Shown here piece after piece: positions 34,116 to 41,676 of a stretch of 48,314 nucleotides of DNA; the first letter of the stretch is position 1, and every line of letters starts with the position of its first letter. A program made the translations under genes and the position numbers. The notes under the pieces were generated by a model, which saw only the letters and a list, made by a program, of their open reading frames with translations, was not told where the DNA came from and searched no databases. Where the stretch lies: assembly GCA_036567945.1 (NCBI GenBank), contig DATCTM010000144.1:1-48314 (forward strand). The letters are read 5' to 3'. The stretch is from BRH-c54 sp036567945 (GTDB lineage: Bacteria > Bacteroidota > Bacteroidia > Flavobacteriales_E > Vicingaceae).

Positions 34116-35957
34116 ATGCAAAACAATAACACACTCCATTACATTAAAGAAGTAGTAGCTAACTTGCCAGCAGACTGGCTAAAGCTAACCACCCATCGAC
34201 TAGACATTTATGATGAAAAATTGGCTAAAACGGAATTCTTAGAAGAATTTGAAAAGCTATTTGCCAACCATAATGCAGAAACAACTGCATTAAGTAAATT
34301 ACCTACTGCTTACGATTATATCCGATTAGGTCACCCCTTATCTTCTGTATTAGAATGGGCGATTGCTAAACAAAATGGTTTACAAGCAGCAAATGTCATC
34401 AGTTTTTCATCTAGAACAATTCCTGTTTTAGCGGTGCTAAGAAAAAATTTATTCGAAAAGAAGAACACTCAACTTATTTACACCGGTGAGTTACCTGCTT
34501 ATTTTGATGCTGAAACACTAAAGCGTATTTATGGCTATCAATTTGAATTAAAGCAGGTAAATAACGCTACAGAAATTCCTGAATTTAACGGAAGTACCAT
34601 TTTCATTTCACAGCAAAAAGAAATGGGTAAAATTGATCTCCACCCTAACATTGACTTTTTTATCAGTATTCATCCTCAATGGGGAAGTATTTTATTGGTA
34701 AATGGTAAGCAAAACGAAAATTACATCTCAGAAATTCAGCATGTAAGAAGAAGAGAAACCATTGCCATGACACCAGCCAATTGCTTTTCTGCCTTACAAC
34801 AATTAATAGGAGAATCTGCTACCACTGAAGAAAATAATCTTGAAACCAACAAAGCAAGTGTTATCGCTTCCATTAAAAAAATTACTGGAACTAGTAAAAA
34901 TGCACTATTGGGTTCTTCCGGACTGTCTATTCAATACGCCATTATGATGGGACTGATTGATGATGCACTTGAAAAACACCCGGGAAAGGCAATCCAAATT
35001 GTTGTTCCTCCAAATTGTTATGGTGGCACCAACGACCAAGCCAGAAGAGTTGCTGCTTGCTTAAACAATGTTGAAGTGGTAGATTTACCCGTTGATGGTA
35101 ACCACAATATGGTTGAAAGCACCAATATTGTGTTGGAACAAGCCGCAACAGCAGATGCTGTTCCTTTAATTATTGCGGAAATCCCTACCAACCCAAGAGT
35201 TGAAGTGCCCGATCTTTTAAAATTAAGAGACGTGTTAAGTCAACCACGTAAAACTGCTACAGGCAATGTGGCTATCGACCCTGTTTTTATTTTAGACCAA
35301 ACTTTTTGCCCGAATGTACAATTCTTAGCTGAAGGTGGAATACTCTCTACCATCAGGTCCATTTCTTATGTTAGTGGTTCTAAATTTCCAAGTGGAGGGA
35401 AATGTACTGCCGGTTATTGTGTAGCCAACAAAAAAGCAGAAACCTTGTTGGATAAAATAGAAAAACATCTCATACTTTGTGACAATGAAGCAACAGCACT
35501 TCAAGTGGAGGTTTTAGCCAACCAAATTCCTTCCATGAATCAACGTATTAAAGATGCTTATAAAAACACACGCGAGTTAATCAACTTTATTAAAGAAACT
35601 TTGCCAACTGCAAAAATTAACTTTGTTTCAGAAGCATTAGCCAAAGAAGGATTTACTCCATCTGTTTTTTCATTAGATCTTCCTACCAAAGGCAATACGG
35701 ATGAAGAAAGAGAAGCGTATAAAAGAGCGTTAAATCAAAAACTAATCGACATGATGATTAGTGAAATTCCCAACGAAAGCAAATACTGTGTGAGTTATGG
35801 TCAGCTAAAAGGTTGTTATTGGACTATACCTGCAACATCTACTCAAGGTACCACCAAAGAAGACGACAAAGATTATATTGCCCGAGTATCTGTATCTCCC
35901 GATTTAGACCTTGAGCTTCATAAAAAAGTCTTTTTAGATTTTGTAAAGCAAATTTGA
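34116..35957 (+). CDS. fold-type-I PLP-dependent enzyme with duplicated N-terminal region
   Basis: The C-terminal ~390 residues resemble the cystathionine synthase/lyase (Cys/Met metabolism) PLP family. GSSG (266-269) fits the phosphate-binding loop, YGGT (302-305) the conserved aromatic turn, Asp394 in LDQTF the residue contacting the PLP nitrogen, and Lys423 in SGSKFPSGGK the Schiff-base lysine. At 613 aa it is about 220 residues longer than typical members. The extra N-terminal part (about 65-240) itself looks like a decayed copy of the same half-domain, with RLGHPLSSVLEWAIAKQNGL and SFSSRT, but no lysine. The substrate is unknown. It is a single gene divergent from the transglycosylase-like gene. 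Confidence 0.82.
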   Translation: MQNNNTLHYIKEVVANLPADWLKLTTHRLDIYDEKLAKTEFLEEFEKLFANHNAETTALSKLPTAYDYIRLGHPLSSVLEWAIAKQNGLQAANVISFSSRTIPVLAVLRKNLFEKKNTQLIYTGELPAYFDAETLKRIYGYQFELKQVNNATEIPEFNGSTIFISQQKEMGKIDLHPNIDFFISIHPQWGSILLVNGKQNENYISEIQHVRRRETIAMTPANCFSALQQLIGESATTEENNLETNKASVIASIKKITGTSKNALLGSSGLSIQYAIMMGLIDDALEKHPGKAIQIVVPPNCYGGTNDQARRVAACLNNVEVVDLPVDGNHNMVESTNIVLEQAATADAVPLIIAEIPTNPRVEVPDLLKLRDVLSQPRKTATGNVAIDPVFILDQTFCPNVQFLAEGGILSTIRSISYVSGSKFPSGGKCTAGYCVANKKAETLLDKIEKHLILCDNEATALQVEVLANQIPSMNQRIKDAYKNTRELINFIKETLPTAKINFVSEALAKEGFTPSVFSLDLPTKGNTDEEREAYKRALNQKLIDMMISEIPNESKYCVSYGQLKGCYWTIPATSTQGTTKEDDKDYIARVSVSPDLDLELHKKVFLDFVKQI

Positions 35958-36039
35958 TGGTGGTGGAAATGGTATTTTTCAGTTTAAACCTTAAATTTTC
36001 ATACTAACAAGCACAATAAGCAACCCAATAAACAGTTAA

Positions 36040-36068
36040 TTGGCATTGTAGTTTTTTATGTAGTTTTG
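36040..36068 (+). promoter_or_regulatory. promoter of the TonB-dependent receptor gene
   Basis: TTGG at 36040-36043 is separated by 17 bases from TAGTTTTG (36061-36068), an exact TAnnTTTG. The start codon lies 34 bases after the -7 element. Confidence 0.55.
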
Positions 36069-36102
36069 CTTTCTTAAAAAAAAGCATAAGCAAAGGAATA
36101 AA

Positions 36103-38640
36103 TTGAGTTTTAAACATCTTATATATATTTTTTTATTGTTGACAATTCCTGCCGTTGGAGTTTCGCAAACTGCAACCGTTTCGGGTAAGCTGAAAAATGC
36201 TAATAACGAGCCTCTTGAGAATGCTTCTATATCAATAATCGGAAGTAGTAAAGGTGTTAAATCATCTCCTGACGGAAGTTTTTCTCTTAATATTCCGGCT
36301 AATAAAAATGTGACTATCGGTATTACTTATGTTGGCTTTAAAACCATAAAAAAATCGTTTAACCTTGCTCCTAATCAGGTAGAAGAATTTTCTCCAACAA
36401 TGGAAATTGATGTAGTAAACATTGGTGGTTTTGAAGTAAGTGAAGAAGGTAATCGTTCTACCACGATGAAAAAAATAGACCCTAATTTACTCAACTCACT
36501 CGCCAATCCTTCAGGCTCTTTCGAAGCAATTTTAAAAACCTTTCCGGGAGTTAACTCCAACAACGAATTGAGTTCTCAATACTCAGTAAGAGGTGGTAAT
36601 TTTGACGAAAACCTGGTCTATGTGAATGATATTGAAGTCTATCGTCCTTTTTTAATCCGCTCGGGACGACAAGAAGGATTGAGCTTTATCAACTCCAACA
36701 TGGTAGACAATGTATCGTTTTCAGCAGGAGGATTTGAAGCTAAATATGGTGATAAAATGTCTTCTGTACTTGATGTGCATTATAAAGAACCTGATGAATT
36801 TGCCGGTTCAGGAACACTTAGTCTGCAAGGTGCCGAACTGCATGTTGAAGGGGCTAGCAAAAACCACCGATTTACTCACATTACCGGAGCCCGTTTTAGA
36901 AGTAACCAATACGTATTACAAAGCTTAGATACAGATGGAGAATATCGCCCCATTTTTATGGATATACAAACCTATTTAACTTATGATATTTCTGAAAAAT
37001 GGGAAATTGGTTTTTTAGGAAATGTAGCCCTCAACAGATATAATTTTATTCCTCAAAACAGACAAACAGAATTTGGAACAATAAACGAAGCCTTGCAACT
37101 TTCTGTATTTTTTGATGGTCAGGAAATAGACCAATTCCAAACCTATTTTGGAGCAATTTCTAACACCTTTAGACCTAAAGAAAACATTGAATTAAAATTT
37201 ATCACCTCTGCCTTTAGCTCTTTAGAAGATGAATCTCTTGATATTGAGGGTGCTTACAGAATTAGTGAGCTAGAAAGAGATTTAGGAAGCGACAATTTTG
37301 GTGAAGTTAAATTCGATAGAGGTGTTGGCACTTTTTTCGACCATGCCAGAAACAGACTTGATGCAGCAGTGCTGAACTTAGAACACAAAGGGAAAATTGT
37401 AAAGCAACGCCACACCACTTTTTGGGGAGTTAAATACCAACGAGAAATGATTACCGACAAATTGAGCGAATGGGCTTTTGTTGATTCTGCAGGATATTTC
37501 ACTCCTCGTCCACAAGATTCTATAGGTTACACCAACCCTGCTGCTCAGGGCGAACAATTGTTGGAACTTAGAGAAGTATTAAAAACAGATATTTCTTTAA
37601 ATAGCAATAGATACAATGCCTATTTACAACGCTCGTGGCAATGGGAAAAAGATACTGTTGGATACACGTTTACACTTGGTGGCAGAGTAGCTTATTGGGA
37701 TTTTAATAATGAATTTTTATTTAGTCCGAGAGCAGGGTTTTCTATAAAACCGAATTGGAAAAAAGATTTTCTCTTCAGACTTTCCGGAGGGGTTTATTAC
37801 CAACCGCCTTTCTACAGAGAAATGAGAGATTTAGATGGAATTGTTAATCCTGATATAAAATCTCAAGCTTCCTACCAAGCGGTATTGGCTTCCGATTACA
37901 ACTTTAAGGCGTGGGAAAGACCTTTTAAATTAACCACAGAAGTATATTACAAGCACATGAAAAACGTTATTCCTTATCAGATAGATAATGTTAGAATTCG
38001 CTATTTTGCTACCAACAATGCTAATGCTTATGCCACAGGTGTAGATTTTAAAATTAATGGTGAATTTGTGAAAGGAGTTGAATCTTGGTTCAGCATGTCG
38101 GTTATGAAAACTGCAGAAGATTTGGTAGATGACTTTTATTTTGTTGACATCAATAGCGATGGAGAAGAAATTATTTATGGTTATACTGAAAATGATACTC
38201 CCGTAGAAACCAAAAGAGTTGAACCCGGCTATATTCCTCGTCCTACCGACCAACGTTTTAGCTTTAGCTTATTTTTTCAAGATTATATCCCAAAACTACC
38301 TAGTTTTAAAATGAATATTTCGTTACATTACGCTACAGGATTACCTTTTGGTCCTCCACAATCTAGAAACAGATATGAAGCTACTTTACGTATTCCTCCT
38401 TACCGAAGAGTTGATTTGGGATTTTCTTACCATGCTAAATCTGCTGAAAAACAACTGAAAGGCAAAAATCCTATCAACACCTTTAACAACATTTGGGTAA
38501 GTTTAGAGGTATTCAATTTATTACAAATAAACAATGTAATTTCTTATGTTTGGATAGAAGATGTTACCGGAAGAAATTATGCTGTTCCCAATTTCTTAAC
38601 TTCTCGTCAGTTAAACCTTAAAATTCATTTCGATTTTTAA
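36103..38640 (+). CDS. TonB-dependent outer-membrane receptor with carboxypeptidase-like N-terminal domain
   Basis: An 845-aa outer-membrane transporter. The signal peptide ends near GVSQ (about residue 22). A CarboxypepD_reg-like beta-sandwich follows (about 23-105, with GKLKNANNEPLENASISI), then the plug domain (about 125-230, with SQYSVRGGNFDENLVYVNDIEVY) and a beta-barrel to the C-terminal aromatic residue of HFDF. There is no SusD partner, so it is not a typical polysaccharide locus; the ligand is unknown. The start is TTG with AAAGGA six bases upstream; no in-frame ATG lies between it and the promoter. An unknown gene begins one base after its stop. Confidence 0.92.
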   Translation: MSFKHLIYIFLLLTIPAVGVSQTATVSGKLKNANNEPLENASISIIGSSKGVKSSPDGSFSLNIPANKNVTIGITYVGFKTIKKSFNLAPNQVEEFSPTMEIDVVNIGGFEVSEEGNRSTTMKKIDPNLLNSLANPSGSFEAILKTFPGVNSNNELSSQYSVRGGNFDENLVYVNDIEVYRPFLIRSGRQEGLSFINSNMVDNVSFSAGGFEAKYGDKMSSVLDVHYKEPDEFAGSGTLSLQGAELHVEGASKNHRFTHITGARFRSNQYVLQSLDTDGEYRPIFMDIQTYLTYDISEKWEIGFLGNVALNRYNFIPQNRQTEFGTINEALQLSVFFDGQEIDQFQTYFGAISNTFRPKENIELKFITSAFSSLEDESLDIEGAYRISELERDLGSDNFGEVKFDRGVGTFFDHARNRLDAAVLNLEHKGKIVKQRHTTFWGVKYQREMITDKLSEWAFVDSAGYFTPRPQDSIGYTNPAAQGEQLLELREVLKTDISLNSNRYNAYLQRSWQWEKDTVGYTFTLGGRVAYWDFNNEFLFSPRAGFSIKPNWKKDFLFRLSGGVYYQPPFYREMRDLDGIVNPDIKSQASYQAVLASDYNFKAWERPFKLTTEVYYKHMKNVIPYQIDNVRIRYFATNNANAYATGVDFKINGEFVKGVESWFSMSVMKTAEDLVDDFYFVDINSDGEEIIYGYTENDTPVETKRVEPGYIPRPTDQRFSFSLFFQDYIPKLPSFKMNISLHYATGLPFGPPQSRNRYEATLRIPPYRRVDLGFSYHAKSAEKQLKGKNPINTFNNIWVSLEVFNLLQINNVISYVWIEDVTGRNYAVPNFLTSRQLNLKIHFDF

Positions 38641-38641
38641 T

Positions 38642-39196
38642 ATGAATAGTCATTTTTTCCCAATAATTGTAAATGAAAAATTGCCCGAAACAGGAATTGA
38701 TGATAAATTTTTTCTGTTTTTGTTTCGTGCTACCCGAATTCCTCCACATATCGGACTTATTTTTAATGGTAAAGTGTACGATATTACGTTAGTCGGTCCC
38801 AACTTAGGAACTGATGCTGTTACTTTTATTTCTGCTGTAAAGAAAAAATATACCAAAACCTTATTTATAGAGTTAAACAAACCCAATTTTTCAGCAACTG
38901 AAATTGAAACTACTTTAGTGGAAGCTATGAAAAAATTCAATAATGTTTCTCAAGAAAACAGTTGCCTCTCTCCTATCAAAACAGCTTTTAGGCAACTTTT
39001 TGATATACAAATGGATAAAGTAAATTATATTTTTGATTTAATTCCACTACTCTATCAAAAAAATATTGTTCAGCACATTTTTCATTTAAACTTAGAAAGA
39101 AATCTTCAAGAAAATACCTTTTATTTGCAAACCTATAATCAAAACGATATACAACAATCTATAAAAGCATTAAACAGAGTAAATGGGATATGTTAG
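38642..39196 (+). CDS. 184-aa protein of unknown function downstream of a TonB receptor
   Basis: A soluble protein without signal peptide or membrane segment. The first ~75 residues look alpha/beta (PPHIGLIFNGKVYDITLVGP); the remainder is mostly helical with Asn, Gln and Lys. It has two cysteines, Cys107 and the C-terminal residue. I do not recognise a family. The start lies one base after the TonB-dependent receptor stop, and its 3' end overlaps the GNAT gene by seven bases, so the three genes look translationally linked. A role linked to the receptor's substrate is possible but only inferred. Confidence 0.65.
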   Translation: MNSHFFPIIVNEKLPETGIDDKFFLFLFRATRIPPHIGLIFNGKVYDITLVGPNLGTDAVTFISAVKKKYTKTLFIELNKPNFSATEIETTLVEAMKKFNNVSQENSCLSPIKTAFRQLFDIQMDKVNYIFDLIPLLYQKNIVQHIFHLNLERNLQENTFYLQTYNQNDIQQSIKALNRVNGIC

Positions 39197-39699
39197 TTGG
39201 TAAAAAAATATTTCTGCGTGCTGTACTTCCAATAGATGTAGAAAAATTGTTAGAATGGGAAAATGATACTGAAAACTGGGAAGTTAGCAGTACTGAAACC
39301 ATGTTTACCAGAGAGGAAATAGCTTTTTTTGTAGCTTCCAAACAGCAAATAGAAACCCATGGACAAACCCGATTTATGATTTGTTTAGAAACAGAAGAAA
39401 ACACTATTGGCTGTATAGATTTGTTTGATTTTAATGCCGAAGAGAAAAAAATTGGCGTAGGCATACTTATAGGAGAAAAGCAACACAGAAGGAAAGGATA
39501 CGCAAAAGAAGCATTGTGTTTATTAAGCAATTTTTGTTTCAACAAATTGGCTATTTCAACCATTTTTTCAGAAATTTTAGAAAGTAACTCCTCTAGCATT
39601 CGCTTATTTGAAAGTTGTGGATTTGTTTTTAAGAAAACCAACCTACGCAACGGAAAAACAATGAGGTATTATGAATTGAATCCTTCAACTGAAAATTGA
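39190..39699 (+). CDS. GNAT-family N-acetyltransferase (RimJ/RimL-like)
   Basis: A 169-aa acyl-CoA-dependent acetyltransferase. The fold is that of the RimJ/RimL and SpeG group: an N-terminal LRAVLPIDVEKLLEWEND, the central beta-strand IGCIDLFDF, and the acetyl-CoA pyrophosphate-binding motif A QHRRKGYAKEAL (98-109, with Arg100-Arg101 and Gly103). The C-terminal ESNSSSIRLFESCGF is the usual motif B region. The acceptor could be a ribosomal protein N-terminus, a polyamine or an amino sugar; the sequence does not decide. The start overlaps the preceding gene by seven bases. Confidence 0.9.
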   Translation: MLVGKKIFLRAVLPIDVEKLLEWENDTENWEVSSTETMFTREEIAFFVASKQQIETHGQTRFMICLETEENTIGCIDLFDFNAEEKKIGVGILIGEKQHRRKGYAKEALCLLSNFCFNKLAISTIFSEILESNSSSIRLFESCGFVFKKTNLRNGKTMRYYELNPSTEN

Positions 39700-39745
39700 G
39701 CATAAACAAAAATTTAATTCCTTAAAAAGTGGGTTTCCCACCTAA

Positions 39746-39763
39746 AATTTGGTCACCCAAATT
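39746..39763. repeat. inverted repeat overlapping the -33 region of the FKBP gene
   Basis: AATTTGG (39746-39752) and CCAAATT (39757-39763) form perfect 7-bp arms around TCAC. The left arm contains the -33 TTTG, so a bound protein would be placed to block or modulate the promoter. A second short hairpin, GTGGG-TTT-CCCAC at 39729-39741, lies just upstream and may help end the GNAT transcript, but has no T-run. Confidence 0.5.
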
Positions 39764-39779
39764 ATTAGGAGTAACTTTG
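39748..39779 (+). promoter_or_regulatory. promoter of the SlyD-like FKBP gene
   Basis: TTTG (39748-39751), a 20-base spacer and TAACTTTG (39772-39779) match the Bacteroidota -33/-7 consensus exactly; this is the best promoter seen in the window. The ATG is 24 bases downstream. Confidence 0.7.
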
Positions 39780-39803
39780 TATAAATCAAAAAAATAAAAT
39801 TTA

Positions 39804-40280
39804 ATGAGTACAAACAAAGTAATTGCAGTTTCTTATAACTTATATAGAGGTTCTGCAGAAGGCGAGTTAATCGAATCGACAGAAGGTAAAGAACCTTTAA
39901 AATTTTTATCAGGTGCCGGTCAAATGATTCCTGATTTTGAGAATAATATTGTTAATCTAAAAGAAGGAGATGAGTTTTCTTTCGGAATTAAAGCAGAAAA
40001 TGCTTATGGTTCAAGAACAGATGAAGCTATTATTGAGTTACCTCAAGATATCTTTAAAAAAGATGGACAATTAGTTCCTGAAGTAGTTGTAGATAACGTT
40101 TTACCACTACAAGATCAAAATGGAAATGTAGTTCCTGCAAAAGTAGTATCTATTAATGATGCAACTATTACAGTTGATGTTAATCATCCATTGGCAGACC
40201 AAGATTTACATTTTACAGGTAAAGTAATTGAAATGAGAGTTGCTACAGCTGAAGAGCTTGACCACGGACACGCTCACTAA
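39804..40280 (+). CDS. SlyD-like FKBP-type peptidyl-prolyl isomerase
   Basis: A 158-aa cytoplasmic isomerase and chaperone. The FKBP core is split by an insert-in-flap domain (about 70-125), as in SlyD: LKFLSGAGQMIPDFENNI and the turn KAENAYGSRTDEAI precede the insert, and VDVNHPLADQDLHFTGKVI follows it. The tail ends DHGHAH, a short version of the metal-binding His-rich tail of E. coli SlyD. There is no signal peptide. It has its own consensus promoter and is closed by a strong terminator, so it is monocistronic. Confidence 0.92.
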   Translation: MSTNKVIAVSYNLYRGSAEGELIESTEGKEPLKFLSGAGQMIPDFENNIVNLKEGDEFSFGIKAENAYGSRTDEAIIELPQDIFKKDGQLVPEVVVDNVLPLQDQNGNVVPAKVVSINDATITVDVNHPLADQDLHFTGKVIEMRVATAEELDHGHAH

Positions 40281-40300
40281 TTCAAACAAAACAACAAGTA

Positions 40301-40336
40301 AAAAAAGCAGCTAAAATTTAGCTGCTTTTTTTATTT
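40301..40336. terminator. bidirectional Rho-independent terminator between the FKBP gene and the convergent gene
   Basis: AGCAGCTA (40307-40314) pairs with TAGCTGCT (40320-40327) around a five-base loop, with an A-run before and a T-run after. The right side of the element touches the stop codon of the minus-strand gene at 40331. Confidence 0.9.
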
Positions 40337-41197
40337 TAATGGGTCATTCCAGTTTTTATCTTTCGCTGATTTATCCAGTTGGATTTTCACATCTTTTTCA
40401 TACGTCCATTTATTTTTATTAAGGGTTAACGCATCAAAAGTATCTAATGCCGGACCATAATATTCGTAAATTCCTTTTACTCTTGAACTAGCCGGAACCA
40501 AAAAATCGAAAATAATCTGCTGTTGTTTTGGATGGTATTTCAACGACATGCTAGCATTTTTTGAATATTCGAAAATTACCCTGCGTTGTGTTCTTTTTTC
40601 CATTTTAAAAATAGGAGCTCCTAATTTAATATTACCTTTATTATCCACTACAATTACATCTATCACTTTTTTGTTAGTCATTAAATTATTTCCGTCCCAA
40701 CCTAAAACAGTATAGTAGTCCTCCCCTATTTTCTTATCATGAATAATTTCATAATACAAAGCTCCAAACCATGTATTTGCTGTAAATGTTTTGGTTTCTA
40801 GCTTATCTAATTCCGCAGATTTATCTACTAACTCAGTAACTATCACCTTTTCATCAGCTGTTTTAAACTGAGTAAAGGCAAAGTAAGTATAAGTGCCATC
40901 TGTATGCGGTAAGGTCCAATTATAAATTTTTAGTTGATGAGCTTTTAACACACTAATTTTCTCTACTTTACTAAAGTCCGCATCAAACGAAGCATTGTTG
41001 GTTAACACTTCCTCTAAAACAGCTTTAAACTTGTTATTAGCCGCTGCTTTTTGTTCGTCCGTACTGCTTTCTATAATTTCTTTACCATATTTATTTAGTG
41101 AATCTATTTCACTACTAAATAAACCGGGCAATTCTTGTGTTACTCCTAAAAACGGAAACAATACAATTAGTAAAGTAAGTTTAATGTTATTTATCAT
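40331..41197 (-). CDS. secreted protein of unknown function
   Basis: A 288-aa protein with a signal peptide (about 1-20, ending GVTQ). The mature part is probably beta-rich, with stretches such as TYTYFAFTQFKT, YYTVLGWDGNNL and GAPIFKMEKRTQRRVIFEYSK. There is no lipobox, and no catalytic motif is recognised. The GWDGN segment and overall layout recur in uncharacterised Bacteroidota periplasmic proteins as far as I recall, but I cannot name the family. It is downstream of the ferredoxin gene, but a terminator hairpin separates them. Confidence 0.75.
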   Translation of the reverse strand: MINNIKLTLLIVLFPFLGVTQELPGLFSSEIDSLNKYGKEIIESSTDEQKAAANNKFKAVLEEVLTNNASFDADFSKVEKISVLKAHQLKIYNWTLPHTDGTYTYFAFTQFKTADEKVIVTELVDKSAELDKLETKTFTANTWFGALYYEIIHDKKIGEDYYTVLGWDGNNLMTNKKVIDVIVVDNKGNIKLGAPIFKMEKRTQRRVIFEYSKNASMSLKYHPKQQQIIFDFLVPASSRVKGIYEYYGPALDTFDALTLNKNKWTYEKDVKIQLDKSAKDKNWNDPLK

Positions 41198-41210
41198 AAT
41201 ATAAAATTAA

Positions 41211-41246
41211 AAAACCGTGCATAATTTCTCAACTATACACGGTTTT
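41211..41246 (-). terminator. terminator of the ferredoxin gene
   Basis: Thirteen-base arms AAAACCGTGCATA (41211-41223) and TATACACGGTTTT (41234-41246) pair with a single mismatch around a 10-base loop. Read leftward the stem is followed by a T-run, as expected for the end of the ferredoxin transcript. Confidence 0.8.
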
Positions 41247-41275
41247 TATTTACCAATATTGTTCCACTTACAATT

Positions 41276-41623
41276 TTATAAGTGTAATCTGTCTTTTTTC
41301 GCTAACAATTCCTCTTCCGTTTCTCTAACATCTTCATCATCTACACAACAATCAACCGGACAAACTGCCGCACATTGAGGCTCATCATGGAAACCTTTAC
41401 ACTCTGTACATTTATCAGGTACAATGTAATAAAAATCCAAACTAACCGGTTCTTGAGCTTCATCAGCATTTACAGAACTTCCATTCATTAACGTATAATC
41501 CCCATTCACTTCAGTTCCATCACTTACTCTCCATTCATCACCACCTTCATAAATTGCATTGTTAGGACACTCTGGTTCACAGGCCCCACAATTAATACAT
41601 TCATCTGTTATTATAATTGCCAT
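41276..41623 (-). CDS. 2[4Fe-4S] ferredoxin
   Basis: A 115-aa electron carrier. The first cluster motif is C-x2-C-x2-C-x3-C at Cys9, Cys12, Cys15 and Cys19, continuing CPNNAIYEGG. A ~60-residue linker follows, and the second motif is C-x2-C-x8-C-x3-C within DKCTECKGFHDEPQCAAVCP, the longer spacing of Allochromatium-type ferredoxins. A polar acidic tail ends the protein. The gene is divergent, across 53 bases, from an acyl-CoA reductase gene, an arrangement I associate with other Bacteroidota, so an electron-transfer link is plausible but unproven. It has its own promoter and terminator. Confidence 0.93.
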   Translation of the reverse strand: MAIIITDECINCGACEPECPNNAIYEGGDEWRVSDGTEVNGDYTLMNGSSVNADEAQEPVSLDFYYIVPDKCTECKGFHDEPQCAAVCPVDCCVDDEDVRETEEELLAKKDRLHL

Positions 41624-41645
41624 TTGTTATCAATTTTTATGTTCG

Positions 41646-41653
41646 TAATTTCG
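41646..41653 (+). promoter_or_regulatory. candidate -7 element of the acyl-CoA reductase gene
   Basis: TAATTTCG, the same octamer as before the PLP-enzyme gene, lies 23 bases upstream of the ATG at 41677. It sits within a few bases of the opposing ferredoxin -7 element. Confidence 0.4.
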
Positions 41654-41657
41654 CATG

Positions 41658-41665
41658 CAAATATA
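41658..41665 (-). promoter_or_regulatory. -7 element of the ferredoxin gene
   Basis: TATATTTG on the minus strand is an exact consensus match 34 bases before the ferredoxin ATG. Confidence 0.5.
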
Positions 41666-41676
41666 CAGAAACTTAA

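Noticed and set aside
37930..38253. 107-codon minus-strand open frame inside the TonB-dependent receptor gene
   Set aside because: It is fully contained in the beta-barrel coding region of the receptor and shows no independent features.
39159..39650. 163-codon minus-strand open frame opposite the GNAT gene
   Set aside because: The plus strand encodes clear GNAT motifs. The reverse reading has no domain, and its start region lies in the C-terminus of the acetyltransferase.
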